Shown here piece by piece: positions 1 to 8,566 of a DNA stretch of 48,355 nucleotides. Source of the DNA: Planctomycetota bacterium (GTDB taxonomy: Bacteria > Planctomycetota > UBA8108 > UBA1146 > JAJFFE01); assembly GCA_021776775.1 (NCBI GenBank), contig JAJFFE010000029.1:1-48355 (forward strand), in the 5' to 3' direction. Below the pieces are notes generated by a model. That model had not been told where the DNA came from and did not search any database. It worked only from the letters and a program-made list of their open reading frames with translations. The position numbers and the translations under genes are program-made. Within the stretch, counting starts at the first letter, position 1; each line of letters opens with the position of its first letter.

Positions 1-125
1 GGTTGATCCGTGGAGCCCTGCCAACGGCCGGCGGTTGCGGCGGCGGGATGATTGGCGAGCAGCGACGAGCCGGAGAGAACCGCCAAGTACCCCGCGACAA
101 CGAGGGTCAACAACGAACGGTGCAT
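1..125 (-). CDS. Secreted protein, N-terminal fragment (partial)
   Basis: The gene reads leftwards and runs off the window; only 41 codons are visible. The ATG is at 125, preceded on the minus strand by GAGAGG about 7 nt upstream, a good Shine-Dalgarno sequence. The visible peptide starts MHRSLLTLVVAGYLAVLSGS and is a classic Sec signal peptide (basic n-region, hydrophobic core, small residues near SLLAN), so the product is exported. Nothing of the mature domain can be seen, so no function can be given. It is divergent from the gene starting at 372; the 246 bases between them should hold both promoters. Confidence 0.6.
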   Translation of the reverse strand, partial: MHRSLLTLVVAGYLAVLSGSSLLANHPAAATAGRWQGSTDQ

Positions 126-371
126 GAGTGCCTCTCAGATAGATCGAATCGATCGAGCACTGAAGGGCTCGGGAGGGAGTTGAACTGTAGCGACGAGACC
201 ATTGCGGGTCAAACCTCAACACGCTCCGGTGCGCAGCCCTCGCAGCGCGGCGCTCGCAGCCGATGCGTTATCGCACTCGCCGCTCAAGAGGGCCCGAGCA
301 CGGCCCGATAACAACAATCGGGATTTGTACTCCTACCCCAACGACATTCGGCGAGACATGAGCGAGGTACT

Positions 372-1274
372 GTGCCCGAGGTGAATTCACGTCCCGAACA
401 GACCCCCGTTCTCGACTTTCACGCCCTGGATAGCGACGGGACCTCCACCTGCTTCGGCTCGCTGCACGGATCTGACGCGCACGATCACTGGGCGATTCCG
501 CGCCGCTTGCGCGAACTGTTGGCGTGCCGCGATTGGGCGGATAGGCGAGCGTCGCAACCGAGGGCAACGACCCGCGCCATTCCCCTTACCGCGATGCCCC
601 GACCCGAAAAGAACGCGTTGTCGTACCTCGCGCTTGCCGCTACCCAGGACGCCACCTCAGTCCTGGAACTCGGATCGTCGCTGTTTGAGCTGTTCGATGG
701 TTTGCGCGCGGCGCGATCATCTCTACGGGACGACGTCGATGTCGACATCTCCCAACTGCAGTACTACGGCGTCGAGCCATCGACGTTCATGCGTGGACTG
801 GCCCAAACCCTCCACCCCGACATCCGACTGACCCAGTACGCCGATGCGGCCGAGGCACCAAAGCAGTTCGACTTCCTCTACGACCGAATGGTGACAAGCC
901 TCGCATTCCAGAACACCGCCGATTGCGCGTCCTTCGTGAATCGGGCGCGAACCGGGCTCCTGAACTTGTTCGTCTCCCGCGAGGGAACGTTCGCCTCGTC
1001 CTGGGCGGGAAACGCGCTGACCTACTTCGATTTGGCAGACCTGCTCGAACAACTCGATCAGCCGCTCTACCATCTCTTTGGGACCAAGGCTCCCGGCGCC
1101 GATCTCTCTCAAGGCCGAGACGTAATCGAGGGGTTCTTCCTCTCGTGTAGTGATGAGACCGCGGATCGATTCCAACGACTGGCGAGGGAGATCCCGGCGG
1201 TTCGACAGTACTGCACGTCGAAATCGATAGCGCTTCGCCCCGCCGAAACCCTGTTGGCGACAGTCGTTCGCTGA
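372..1274 (+). CDS. Putative class I SAM-dependent methyltransferase
   Basis: 300 aa, GTG start with GCGAGG about 6 nt upstream. The central part has the layout of a Rossmann-fold methyltransferase. A hydrophobic strand followed by LELGSS (about residue 98) resembles motif I, YYGVEPS supplies the acidic residue expected at the end of strand 2, FDFLYDRM resembles the motif before strand 4, and GLLNLFVSREGTF would be strand 5. There is no signal peptide, so it should be cytoplasmic. Motif I has LGSS rather than the usual GxGxG, so cofactor binding is not certain. The family is otherwise unrecognised and the substrate unknown. It stands alone, with about 300 nt before the next gene. Confidence 0.5.
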   Translation: MPEVNSRPEQTPVLDFHALDSDGTSTCFGSLHGSDAHDHWAIPRRLRELLACRDWADRRASQPRATTRAIPLTAMPRPEKNALSYLALAATQDATSVLELGSSLFELFDGLRAARSSLRDDVDVDISQLQYYGVEPSTFMRGLAQTLHPDIRLTQYADAAEAPKQFDFLYDRMVTSLAFQNTADCASFVNRARTGLLNLFVSREGTFASSWAGNALTYFDLADLLEQLDQPLYHLFGTKAPGADLSQGRDVIEGFFLSCSDETADRFQRLAREIPAVRQYCTSKSIALRPAETLLATVVR

Positions 1275-1575
1275 CCGAATCGCCGTAACCGTGCGCTCAA
1301 TCCCTTCGGGCGAGCGTGAGACTTCCCAGCCATCCTAAGCACATCCGTGTTTGTCGCGGACCGCCCGAGATGCTCGTGGTCGCCCAAGCAGCCGAAGCTT
1401 GCCAACGCCAACGCGAACTTGACTTACGAGAAATGTCAGAACCTCCCGCCTGCGGTCACGCTCAACCCACTGCGGACCGTTCGGCCGGTTCACGAGCAAT
1501 GTCGTAGTCTTGAAAAGACGAACTGACACGCCCTGACAAGGGACTCTCGATGCTGTCGTGACGAAGGAAGTTTTC
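1275..1575. other. Intergenic spacer, nothing recognised
   Basis: About 300 nt between two plus-strand genes. I see no convincing gene, strong hairpin or repeat here. The region must contain the promoter of the membrane ATPase downstream, but no box pair stands out. Confidence 0.3.
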
Positions 1576-2820
1576 GTGACAAAGGAAACGCGATCTCTGC
1601 TCGAGGAGTGCATGGACCAAGATCCGGCACTTCACAAGACGGTGCCCGACCCCGTGCCGACCGGGTTGCTGACTCCGCCTGACTTGTCGGTTCTCGACGA
1701 TCCCTTCGCCCTGCGAGAGTCCGAGGAGAACGCCGAGGAACAAAGTCGCACGACCGCGGAACCGAGGCGCCCAGAACCACGACGTGCCGAACCGACGGTT
1801 CTCGAAGGCGTATCAGGAAACCCGTCGGTGAGCATCATGCTCGCGATGGCGGCGTCGTTAGCCATGCTTTCGGGATTGGTCGCGGTTACATCGTCGGCGA
1901 TTCCGCAAGCAATCGCTTCGGTCATCCTGACCGGATCTTCGTCTCTGCTAACCTTCCTGATCTGTCAGCGCTCGTTCCAACAGACCATCGTCGTACCGGC
2001 GCCAATGGTCGAGGCGCGCCCGGACTCGGCGGCACGTCAGACTACGTTCAACGAGATGGAACAGATCCGCTTCTTCTTCAAGGATCTGCACGACGACATT
2101 CGTGACAAAGACGACGAGATCGAGCGGCTGCAAGAGTTGCTCGACGACAAGTGTCGCACCGCTTCGTCGATCGCCTTCGAAAGCCACCTGCCGTCCGAAG
2201 AGTCGGAAATTCAACCCCCCACGCACGGCGAGCTCCAACGCATCGAGAGCGGCGTGTGGGAGGCGACTCGCAGCGCGGTACCGGTTCGTGAAGCGACACG
2301 AACCGTGGTCGAGCGACGCCGCAGCGAAGCGCGTTCGCGGGGCATCAAGCTGACCTCGCGGGTCGCGGCGCGCATCGGCGACGCCGAGACCAATCCCGAA
2401 GCGTTCGAACGCATCGTAACGACGCTACTCGACCACGCATTGGAACGAACGCCCAGCTACGGTCACGTCACCGTATCGACTAGCATGCGGCCCAATAAGG
2501 GCGACGACACGCAGCGCCTCTGCATACGGATCAAAGACAACGGTCCGCACATTCCCGGATCGGAGCAGCGCTCGCTCTTCGAAGCAGACGACCAATCGCC
2601 GAGCCGACTCGGGTTGGCCATCGCTCGGGCGTACTCCATGGCGTTGGGTGGAACGCTGCGACTCGAGAGCGGGGCTGAGAACGGCTGCACGGTCATCGCC
2701 GAGCTGCCGATGACGCCGGTCGAAGACGTGAACGACACGAACGCTCCTTCGGCCGAGTCGACCGACGACCAAGGCAACGCCGATGCCGAAACCGACCGTG
2801 AGACGTCGAGCGTCGAGTAA
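1576..2820 (+). CDS. Membrane-anchored GHKL ATPase, histidine-kinase-like without an H-box
   Basis: 414 aa. I chose the GTG at 1576 because AAGGAAG lies 6-8 nt upstream; an in-frame GTG at 1558 lacks such a site. Order: a charged, proline-rich N-terminal tail (about 1-80), two hydrophobic segments (about 85-133), a coiled coil rich in D/E/K (about 160-195), a linker, then a HATPase_c-type domain (about 240-380). The C-terminal hallmarks are a D-box-like KDNGPHIPG and a G2-like GLAIARAYSMALGGTLRLES. The N-box is degenerate: LLDHALERTP stands where LLxNAxKYTP is usual, so the Mg-binding Asn is missing. No HisKA helix with a phosphoacceptor His is visible and no response regulator lies nearby. 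It may be a catalytic-domain partner, an anti-sigma-type kinase or an inactive sensor. Confidence 0.6.
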   Translation: MTKETRSLLEECMDQDPALHKTVPDPVPTGLLTPPDLSVLDDPFALRESEENAEEQSRTTAEPRRPEPRRAEPTVLEGVSGNPSVSIMLAMAASLAMLSGLVAVTSSAIPQAIASVILTGSSSLLTFLICQRSFQQTIVVPAPMVEARPDSAARQTTFNEMEQIRFFFKDLHDDIRDKDDEIERLQELLDDKCRTASSIAFESHLPSEESEIQPPTHGELQRIESGVWEATRSAVPVREATRTVVERRRSEARSRGIKLTSRVAARIGDAETNPEAFERIVTTLLDHALERTPSYGHVTVSTSMRPNKGDDTQRLCIRIKDNGPHIPGSEQRSLFEADDQSPSRLGLAIARAYSMALGGTLRLESGAENGCTVIAELPMTPVEDVNDTNAPSAESTDDQGNADAETDRETSSVE

Positions 2821-2860
2821 CGTCGCACGACCGTGTGATCACGCGTCGGTGACAGACGGG

Positions 2861-4063
2861 CTAGTTGTCCTCGGTCAACGAGCCCGCGACCCAATCCTCG
2901 TCACCGCTCGCCGTTCGTCCGACGCCACCGCTGACACTGGACTCTACGCCGCTGGCGGTATTGCTACGCCCCCCGGTAACGGTGCTTCCAAACTGCGCCG
3001 CTTCGTTCTCGGTTCCGCCGGTGACGGTTGAACTCGCTCCACTCGCCGTGTTGTTCGTCCCCCCGGTGACCGTGGAGTTGTTGCTCGGAGCGACGTTGAG
3101 GATACCGCCGAGTACCGAAGACTCGGTACCACTCGCTTCGTTATCTTCACCCCCACAGACCGACGACGCAGAGCCGCTGGCCGTGTTGCTCCGCCCGCCG
3201 CCGACAAACGCAGTGTCGGCCAAGGTCTGATTACCCGAGCCTCCCCCGATCGACGACGCCGCACCGACCGCGTTGTTGACGAAGCCGCCGCCGACCGCCG
3301 CGTGGTCTCCGCAGGCGACATTCTGCAGTCCACCTGAGATCGACGTCCACTGGCCTACGACCGGATCGGTCGCGTCACCGGCCACGTTGAGGCGTCCCCC
3401 GGACACCGAAGAATGCGCCGACACCGCGGAGTTCTCGGCGCCGCCGCTCACCGTGGCCTGCGGCCCACTGGCGGAATTCATCGACCCCCCGACGACCGAC
3501 GACCACGGCCCGGTCGCTTCGTTCACTTTGCCGATCACCAGACCGCCCCACCGGGTGTAGTTGTTGTCCGTCCCCACGATCACGTTGTGAGAGCCGGTTC
3601 GGTTGGCCGGGTTGCCGAGCACCGCGGAGATTTCGTTGTAACCCACGATCAAATTACCGGCGCCGTTCGTGGTGCCGACTTCCGACAGAACATCCGGAGC
3701 TGCCCCGTTGGTCTGCCCGAGCCCGTTGACGATCTGGACGTTCACGTCCGAGATGCGAATGGTCTCGACCATTTGCCCCTGGCCGTCGTCCAGGAAGACA
3801 ATGCTCATGCGCGACAGAATGGACTCTTGCTCGGGCGTCAACCCTCCTCCGGCCAACACCACCGGTGCGTCGCCAGCCGAGAACAAGTACGTCGCAAGGT
3901 ACGCCACGTCGGCGACGTTCAATGTCCCGTCACCATTGACATCCCCGTTCATGGTTGCGGTGGGGCCAGCTCCGACGCGCGATATTGCCGACAACCCGAC
4001 GAGCAACAAGAGATTGGTTACCGCGATCACGACCACAAGACCGGTCAATTTGACGACACGCAT
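2861..4063 (-). CDS. Secreted protein with dockerin-type repeat and YadA-head-like repeats
   Basis: 400 aa. The ATG at 4063 is preceded by GGGAG and begins a strong signal peptide (MRVVKLTGLVVVIAVTNLLL...); a GTG five codons earlier is less likely. Mature order: one dockerin-like EF repeat (GDVNGDGTLNVADVAYL), a linker, then from about residue 155 to the end roughly a dozen imperfect repeats of the form GGxxNxASGxxSSVxGG. This pattern is that of the left-handed beta-roll head of trimeric autotransporter adhesins such as YadA. No C-terminal beta-barrel anchor follows, so secretion is not type Vc from this polypeptide. A surface or extracellular structural or adhesive role is inferred. It converges with the ATPase gene, 40 nt away. 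Confidence 0.75.
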   Translation of the reverse strand: MRVVKLTGLVVVIAVTNLLLLVGLSAISRVGAGPTATMNGDVNGDGTLNVADVAYLATYLFSAGDAPVVLAGGGLTPEQESILSRMSIVFLDDGQGQMVETIRISDVNVQIVNGLGQTNGAAPDVLSEVGTTNGAGNLIVGYNEISAVLGNPANRTGSHNVIVGTDNNYTRWGGLVIGKVNEATGPWSSVVGGSMNSASGPQATVSGGAENSAVSAHSSVSGGRLNVAGDATDPVVGQWTSISGGLQNVACGDHAAVGGGFVNNAVGAASSIGGGSGNQTLADTAFVGGGRSNTASGSASSVCGGEDNEASGTESSVLGGILNVAPSNNSTVTGGTNNTASGASSTVTGGTENEAAQFGSTVTGGRSNTASGVESSVSGGVGRTASGDEDWVAGSLTEDN

Positions 4064-4167
4064 CGGTGTCACTCCCACTCGTCGAATTTTGGATGAACGA
4101 AGCCCATCAACTAGAGAGTGCGGGCCTCTGACTCTTAGGCCGCATCGCTAGGCATAGCCAGCATCTG

Positions 4168-5151
4168 CTAAGGGCATTGACCGAACGCGACACAGTCGAG
4201 GCTGTCGGCGGTCGGATCGAATCCGCACGACGAACTCGGCGGCGGCGGAACAGAGGCGCCTGCTACGAACAAGCTTGTTAGCGCCTCGACAGGATCCGAG
4301 ATATCGACGGCGCCGTCGTCATTGGTGTCCGCGGCGTCGCGGCACGTGGGTACCGGCGCGCCGGGAACGAAGAGTGCGGCAAGCTGGTACACAGCGTCCG
4401 AGACGTCGAACGACCCGTCGTCGTTGGCGTCACCGCGAACGAACGGAGGAATCGAGGCGCCGCTGAGAAGGTAGTGCATCTGATTCTCGACCAGGGCAGT
4501 GATGACGGGCGCCTCGTAGCTATCGTAGACGAAGCCGTTCACAATCGTGTGCCCGTCGTTCCCCAGAACGACGGCAACTTCGGTGACCACGGCGGTGCCT
4601 GCGAACCCGGCCAACGCAACCCCCCCGCTGCCCACGACCAACCGATCACCGTCGTCGCCCCACGGGTCACCGAAGGACGGAACGGTAGTCGGAACGGAGT
4701 TGGGACGATTGAAGATGGGGTGCGTCGGGATCCACATGTGAATGTCGAGTGGCGTGGTGTAGTCGGTGGCGACCGCGACGTCGAACAACGCCTGCAAACC
4801 GACGAACTCGTCGAGGTTCCAAAACGAGAACACGACGCGACCCTCGTCGGCGACGTACTCCTCGAGCGCCGCTTCGACAAGCGGAGTCATGCCGTTGGAG
4901 GGCAGATCGACGGCGACCAAGTCCCAGTCGCCGCTGTCCAACTCCGAAACGAACCCGATTGGCGACACGGCGACAGTCACGTCGAACCCGCCTTGCAGGG
5001 CCGCCGTTTCGGCGACGTGCTCGACCGAGTTCACGTCGTAGACTAGAACGTCGAACCCATGAGCTCGGGACGCGGGACCACAGAGGGACGCCGCACCCCA
5101 AACACACGCGAGCCAGATCAGGGCTGAGCCCTTGGAAATGCCGCGACTCAT
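4168..5151 (-). CDS. Secreted protein with C-terminal dockerin-type repeats
   Basis: 327 aa, ATG with AGGAG 8 nt upstream. A signal peptide covers about residues 1-32. The middle (about 33-230) is an alpha/beta domain (FDVLVYDVN, WDLVAVDLPSNG, EGRVVFSFWNLD) that resembles a glutamine-amidotransferase-like or flavodoxin-like fold. No catalytic residues are certain. The C-terminus has two dockerin-like repeats, RGDANDDGSFDVSDAV and AADTNDDGAVDISDPV, then a P-rich linker and DPTADSLDC. This paired form is common in Planctomycetota extracellular proteins and is thought to serve attachment or calcium binding. It lies 105 nt downstream of nothing co-directional, so it is probably its own transcription unit. 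Confidence 0.75.
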   Translation of the reverse strand: MSRGISKGSALIWLACVWGAASLCGPASRAHGFDVLVYDVNSVEHVAETAALQGGFDVTVAVSPIGFVSELDSGDWDLVAVDLPSNGMTPLVEAALEEYVADEGRVVFSFWNLDEFVGLQALFDVAVATDYTTPLDIHMWIPTHPIFNRPNSVPTTVPSFGDPWGDDGDRLVVGSGGVALAGFAGTAVVTEVAVVLGNDGHTIVNGFVYDSYEAPVITALVENQMHYLLSGASIPPFVRGDANDDGSFDVSDAVYQLAALFVPGAPVPTCRDAADTNDDGAVDISDPVEALTSLFVAGASVPPPPSSSCGFDPTADSLDCVAFGQCP

Positions 5152-5464
5152 GTTCTTCTCCTCGTTGGCGAGCCATCATAGCGCTCAGAATGCGCTCAAC
5201 AATCCCGCACCGCTAAAGGGGATACGATTGGCCGTGGCGAATGTGAGACGAGACCCTCCCGGATGGGACGAGTGGGAACGTTGCGCCCCGCCACCCGCGA
5301 CGATCGAGGGGCGAAGCCCACGTGACCTCGCCGCCCAACCCGGTGCGGACGGACCACTCCCCAGTCAAAGGGGTGCGCCTTTCGCCTGCCGCCTGGTGGA
5401 CAAAAAAAACGGGCCGACCCAAAGGTCGACCCGCTTCCATTCACTCGTCTAGATGAACGGTTGA
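5152..5464. other. Intergenic region with a terminator, otherwise nothing recognised
   Basis: 313 nt between two minus-strand genes. It contains the terminator at 5402-5433 and must contain the promoter of the dockerin-repeat gene. Short open frames here have no homology-like features or ribosome binding sites. Confidence 0.35.
5402..5433 (-). terminator. Rho-independent terminator of the gene at 5465-6739
   Basis: Read on the minus strand: stem CGGGTCGACC, loop TTTG, then GGTCGGCCCG (10 bp with one G-T wobble), followed by G and eight T. It lies about 30 nt past the stop of the upstream secreted-protein gene, the expected place. It is the clearest intrinsic terminator in the window. Confidence 0.85.
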
Positions 5465-6739
5465 CTACCTGCGTCGGCCGCGACCACGCTTCTTGCCGCG
5501 ACGACGCTTCTTTCGGTCGTCTCGCTTGAGAAGGTCGATCGTGCAGTCAGCGGTGTTCCCCGCTTCGTCCGTCGCCGTCACGACCAGTTGAATGGTCCGG
5601 CCGCCGAGGAACTGTACGCCGCACCACTCCCAGACGTTGCAACCGCAGTACGCGTAACGTGCGTCGATCAAGTCGCCGCTCTCAGCGACCTCTTCACCGC
5701 AGTCGAGCACGTAGCGAGCTTCAATCGTGACGTCGCCGCAGTCGTCCGTTGCGTCGAACGTGACTTCGCGGATTCCGCACCACGCTCGAGTGACGTTGCA
5801 GGTAAGAACCGGAGGATCGGTGTCCGCGACACACGGGCCAAGGTCGAACTCAACCGCGAGGCTAGCTCCGATCCAGGTCAATGACGCAGCTTCCGCACCC
5901 GAGTTGCCAGTTCCGTCGCCCGAGATGATTTCGACAGTGAGGTCACCGGCGCCAGCCGGAATCTCAATCGGAAGGTTCAGCGTATCCCAAAGCGGGCCGT
6001 CGCCGCTGCTCAACTCATCGTGCAGGTCCGTGGTGACGCCGCCCGAAACAACACGAATGACGCTGGTGCGATCGGCCGAGCCTACACTGCCCGCCGTAAT
6101 GATCAGGACGCCGGTTCGATCGACACTGGCTGGATCGAACACGAACGTCTGCGGGTCAGTCGTTTGACGCAACCCGGGAAAGCCAAGGAACGCGGTGTCC
6201 ATGCCGTCGTGAACGTGAACGTCGGAAACCTTCACGCCGTCGTCGTAGATCACCGTTACCGCAGCGCCGCTGTTCTCCCCGAAGCCAGAAACAATGTTGT
6301 TCAAGCCGTCGATGGTCAGCGAGTTGATTCCGCTGGTGACGACTCCGAGTGCCGTAATGTCCGCTCGATAGCTCGAGTAGTGAAAATTCTTGCCAGAGAA
6401 GCTGAAGAAGTGAACCGGATTACTGATCGACTGGCCCGTGACCTCGACGCCGTTGACGTTGATCGTTTCGTCCGAGTGGCCACCGTCAGGTCGAGCCCCG
6501 GACCAGTGAAGGAGCACTTGAACGACGTCGCCAGGGACATCGATTGTGATCACGCCCGGCTGAGAATCTTGGAGTCCGACTCCCGCCGCAACCACTCCAG
6601 ATCCGCCGGAGAGCGGGAGGTTCGCGGGTCCTAAAGACTCCGTCCCCTCGGCCAAGAGACGTGGGCTGACGCTAACTGTCAGACAAAGGGCAACAATCGA
6701 ACACCAAATGGATGAAGTCGAGCGAATGGATCGCAACAT
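5465..6739 (-). CDS. Secreted DUF3344-like protein with polybasic C-terminal tail
   Basis: 424 aa. The ATG at 6739 has GGGAGG 9 nt upstream and starts a signal peptide (MLRSIRSTSSIWCSIVALCL...); a frame open further upstream lacks both. The body (about 40-290) has beta-rich motifs such as VVQVLLHWSGARP, INVNGVEVTG, YSSYRADITALG, INSLTIDGLNN and GAAVTVIYDDG. These resemble the DUF3344/COG1572-like extracellular domains that hold a nascent beta-sandwich. A second, cysteine-containing domain (about 300-400) has CNVTRAWCGIREVTFDATDDC and resembles a HYR/Ig-like module. The last 20 residues are almost all K and R (RDDRKKRRRGKKRGRGRRR), an unusual end for a secreted protein, perhaps for binding an anionic surface. 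The function is unknown. Confidence 0.7.
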   Translation of the reverse strand: MLRSIRSTSSIWCSIVALCLTVSVSPRLLAEGTESLGPANLPLSGGSGVVAAGVGLQDSQPGVITIDVPGDVVQVLLHWSGARPDGGHSDETINVNGVEVTGQSISNPVHFFSFSGKNFHYSSYRADITALGVVTSGINSLTIDGLNNIVSGFGENSGAAVTVIYDDGVKVSDVHVHDGMDTAFLGFPGLRQTTDPQTFVFDPASVDRTGVLIITAGSVGSADRTSVIRVVSGGVTTDLHDELSSGDGPLWDTLNLPIEIPAGAGDLTVEIISGDGTGNSGAEAASLTWIGASLAVEFDLGPCVADTDPPVLTCNVTRAWCGIREVTFDATDDCGDVTIEARYVLDCGEEVAESGDLIDARYAYCGCNVWEWCGVQFLGGRTIQLVVTATDEAGNTADCTIDLLKRDDRKKRRRGKKRGRGRRR

Positions 6740-7201
6740 GGACTGAGTCCTCCCGAAGGTAACTAGTAATTGGAGCGTCTGGTTCAATGCGGGATTCGAG
6801 CCGACCAGACGAAGAAGAAGCGCCGATACCGATTCATGGCGCGTGTGTGGGTCCAATTTTATCCGTCGAGTCCACGCTCAATCTTCGAAGTTCACCCTGG
6901 AGCCAACGAGGACCGAAAATGGGAAGGCGCCCTCTGTGAACGCGCAGCGCGTCGTCCGCCTCCACCAACGGGCACGGAATTTCAACTCCAGGAACGAACC
7001 TCAGAAGCGAAAAAGGAAGAGGCGTTCAACGCCGGGAGGCGATCAGCGACGGGCGCGTCGCGTCTAGAGTCGTGGCACAGTCAAAAAACTTCGGGCCCCG
7101 CGGATGCCATGGCGCAAACTTTTTGTCGTGCCGCTGAAACCCGCCAGAATCGACAGCTCAGGCGGAACGGGGACCGCTCCGCCGACGGGGCCGTTTCCGA
7201 A
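6740..7201. other. Intergenic region, no gene recognised
   Basis: 462 nt. Several open frames cross it but none has a plausible start site or protein character. An inverted repeat CGTCTGGT / ACCAGACG (6776-6783 and 6804-6811) lies in the leader of the secreted-protein gene starting at 6739 and could form a hairpin. One arm area resembles a tRNA T-loop (TCGAATCC), but the stems needed for a tRNA are absent. Confidence 0.35.
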
Positions 7202-8566
7202 TCAGCGATAGCTCTGGATCAGCAGCTCCCGGACTTCGTCGCCGAACACCACGCGACGCCGGGACAGCGGAGTTCCGAAGATGGCCACAGGCTGAAATCC
7301 CAACCCGTCGATCGCCGCGTCGAGAAGGTCCTCCGCCGACAGCGTCGGCCGCCCCGCTCGCTCGGTCAGCCGCAGCTTGACCGGTCCTACCCCATCGAAC
7401 GCGCGGTAGACGACCTCGGTGCAGACAATGCGATCCGAACGGAAGAAGTCGAACGAGAAATCGTAGAGCTTGCCGGCGTGCGTCACCGCTCTGGATAGCC
7501 CGGCCAACAGCTCGGTCGGCGGAAGCTGCGGACGAATGACCACGACCGCGTCGACGTTCAGCGTGTCCTCTAGTTCGCGAAACAACACACCGTCCTTGCG
7601 TGCTTCCAGAACACGTACCGGATCGCCGACGTCACCCCGATCCGCGCCGATCTCCAGTCCGAGCGTCCGCCGCTGCTCCTCCGTCCCGATGTGCAACGCC
7701 GCGTGCGGCCAGTAACCAGGCAGGAACAGATTGCTCATGGCGTCGTGGTGGCGCGTCACGACAACGTCGCCAGGCTCCAGGAAAGCGGCCAGCTTCTGTC
7801 GTACTGTCGCGTTGATCCGCTTTCGATACCACGGACTTCGAGCGTTCGCGATGGCTCGTCCCGAGACCTCGAACAACCCGAACATGGCGCGTTGAAACGC
7901 AGAGGCGCCCTTGCGGCGTCCGGCGTGCCACCGATACCGCAGCCGTGCCAAGAGGTAATTGCGCACCGGAATGTCGAGCGCGTGCTCGCACTCCTTCATG
8001 CGTTGGTAGCAGCCACTGAGAATAGGATCGGCGGCGAGCGCCTCGAGTTCGGATCCGTGCTGCTTTGCGAACTCCCTCGCCCATCGCAATCGCCACGCGT
8101 TCACGGGGCTCGTCAGCGCGCGGTACAGCGTCGTCAGTTGCTTGGGCGGGATTCCCCGCTCGGGGCCCGCTTCGTCGAGCTTGCGACGGACCACAGGGTC
8201 GGCAGCCAATCGATCCATGATAGAACGACCGGCCCACACCAGAACGCACGCTCCCGCGTAAGCCACGACGAATGCGCGAAGCTGTACCGACGAGTCCCCA
8301 CCGGAGTCAGCCACCCACGATCGCAACTCCGCAATGGCGGGCCAGATGATAGAACGCGCCGTCAGGTAGTCGTGAAATGCGCGCTTCACTTGCGCGTCTT
8401 CGTCCGGCTCGAAGTATCCGCGGGCGATCGCCTCGCCAATGATCCGCTCGAGTCGTTCGACCCCCCCGGCGTCCGGGAGGAGCGGAATCGCCGCTTCGAT
8501 CGCTCGGGCGGAGCTGGTGATCGCTCGCTCCGCCGACACCGCCAAAGACCGCGACGCTCCCGTCAC
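7202..8566 (-). CDS. YiiX/YebB-like permuted NlpC/P60 amidase (peptidase C92 family)
   Basis: 454 aa. The GTG start at 8566 overlaps the stop of the upstream DTW gene in the sequence GTGA, so the two are translationally coupled. The N-terminal 240 residues are helical with no recognised domain. The C-terminal part (about 260-430) matches the permuted papain-like fold of YiiX/C92 proteins. LEPGDVVVTRHHDAMSNLF is followed by YWPHAALHIG with the likely catalytic His, VLFRELEDTL lies between, and SDRIVCTEVVYRAF holds the likely nucleophilic Cys. Members of this superfamily cleave amide or ester bonds in peptides, peptidoglycan or lipids; the substrate here is unknown. No signal peptide is evident. 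Confidence 0.75.
   Translation of the reverse strand: MTGASRSLAVSAERAITSSARAIEAAIPLLPDAGGVERLERIIGEAIARGYFEPDEDAQVKRAFHDYLTARSIIWPAIAELRSWVADSGGDSSVQLRAFVVAYAGACVLVWAGRSIMDRLAADPVVRRKLDEAGPERGIPPKQLTTLYRALTSPVNAWRLRWAREFAKQHGSELEALAADPILSGCYQRMKECEHALDIPVRNYLLARLRYRWHAGRRKGASAFQRAMFGLFEVSGRAIANARSPWYRKRINATVRQKLAAFLEPGDVVVTRHHDAMSNLFLPGYWPHAALHIGTEEQRRTLGLEIGADRGDVGDPVRVLEARKDGVLFRELEDTLNVDAVVVIRPQLPPTELLAGLSRAVTHAGKLYDFSFDFFRSDRIVCTEVVYRAFDGVGPVKLRLTERAGRPTLSAEDLLDAAIDGLGFQPVAIFGTPLSRRRVVFGDEVRELLIQSYR

Noticed and set aside
3413..4096. A 227-codon open frame antisense to the dockerin/head-repeat gene
   Set aside because: Antisense shadow of a repetitive GC-rich gene; His/Arg-rich with no start site.
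6781..6811. tRNA-like T-loop (TCGAATCC on the minus strand, followed by ACCA)
   Set aside because: Neither the T-stem nor an acceptor or anticodon stem can be formed with the flanking bases.
6770..7498. An open frame of 242 codons across an intergenic region into the YiiX-like gene
   Set aside because: No ribosome binding site, no domain, and the second part is antisense to the amidase active-site region.
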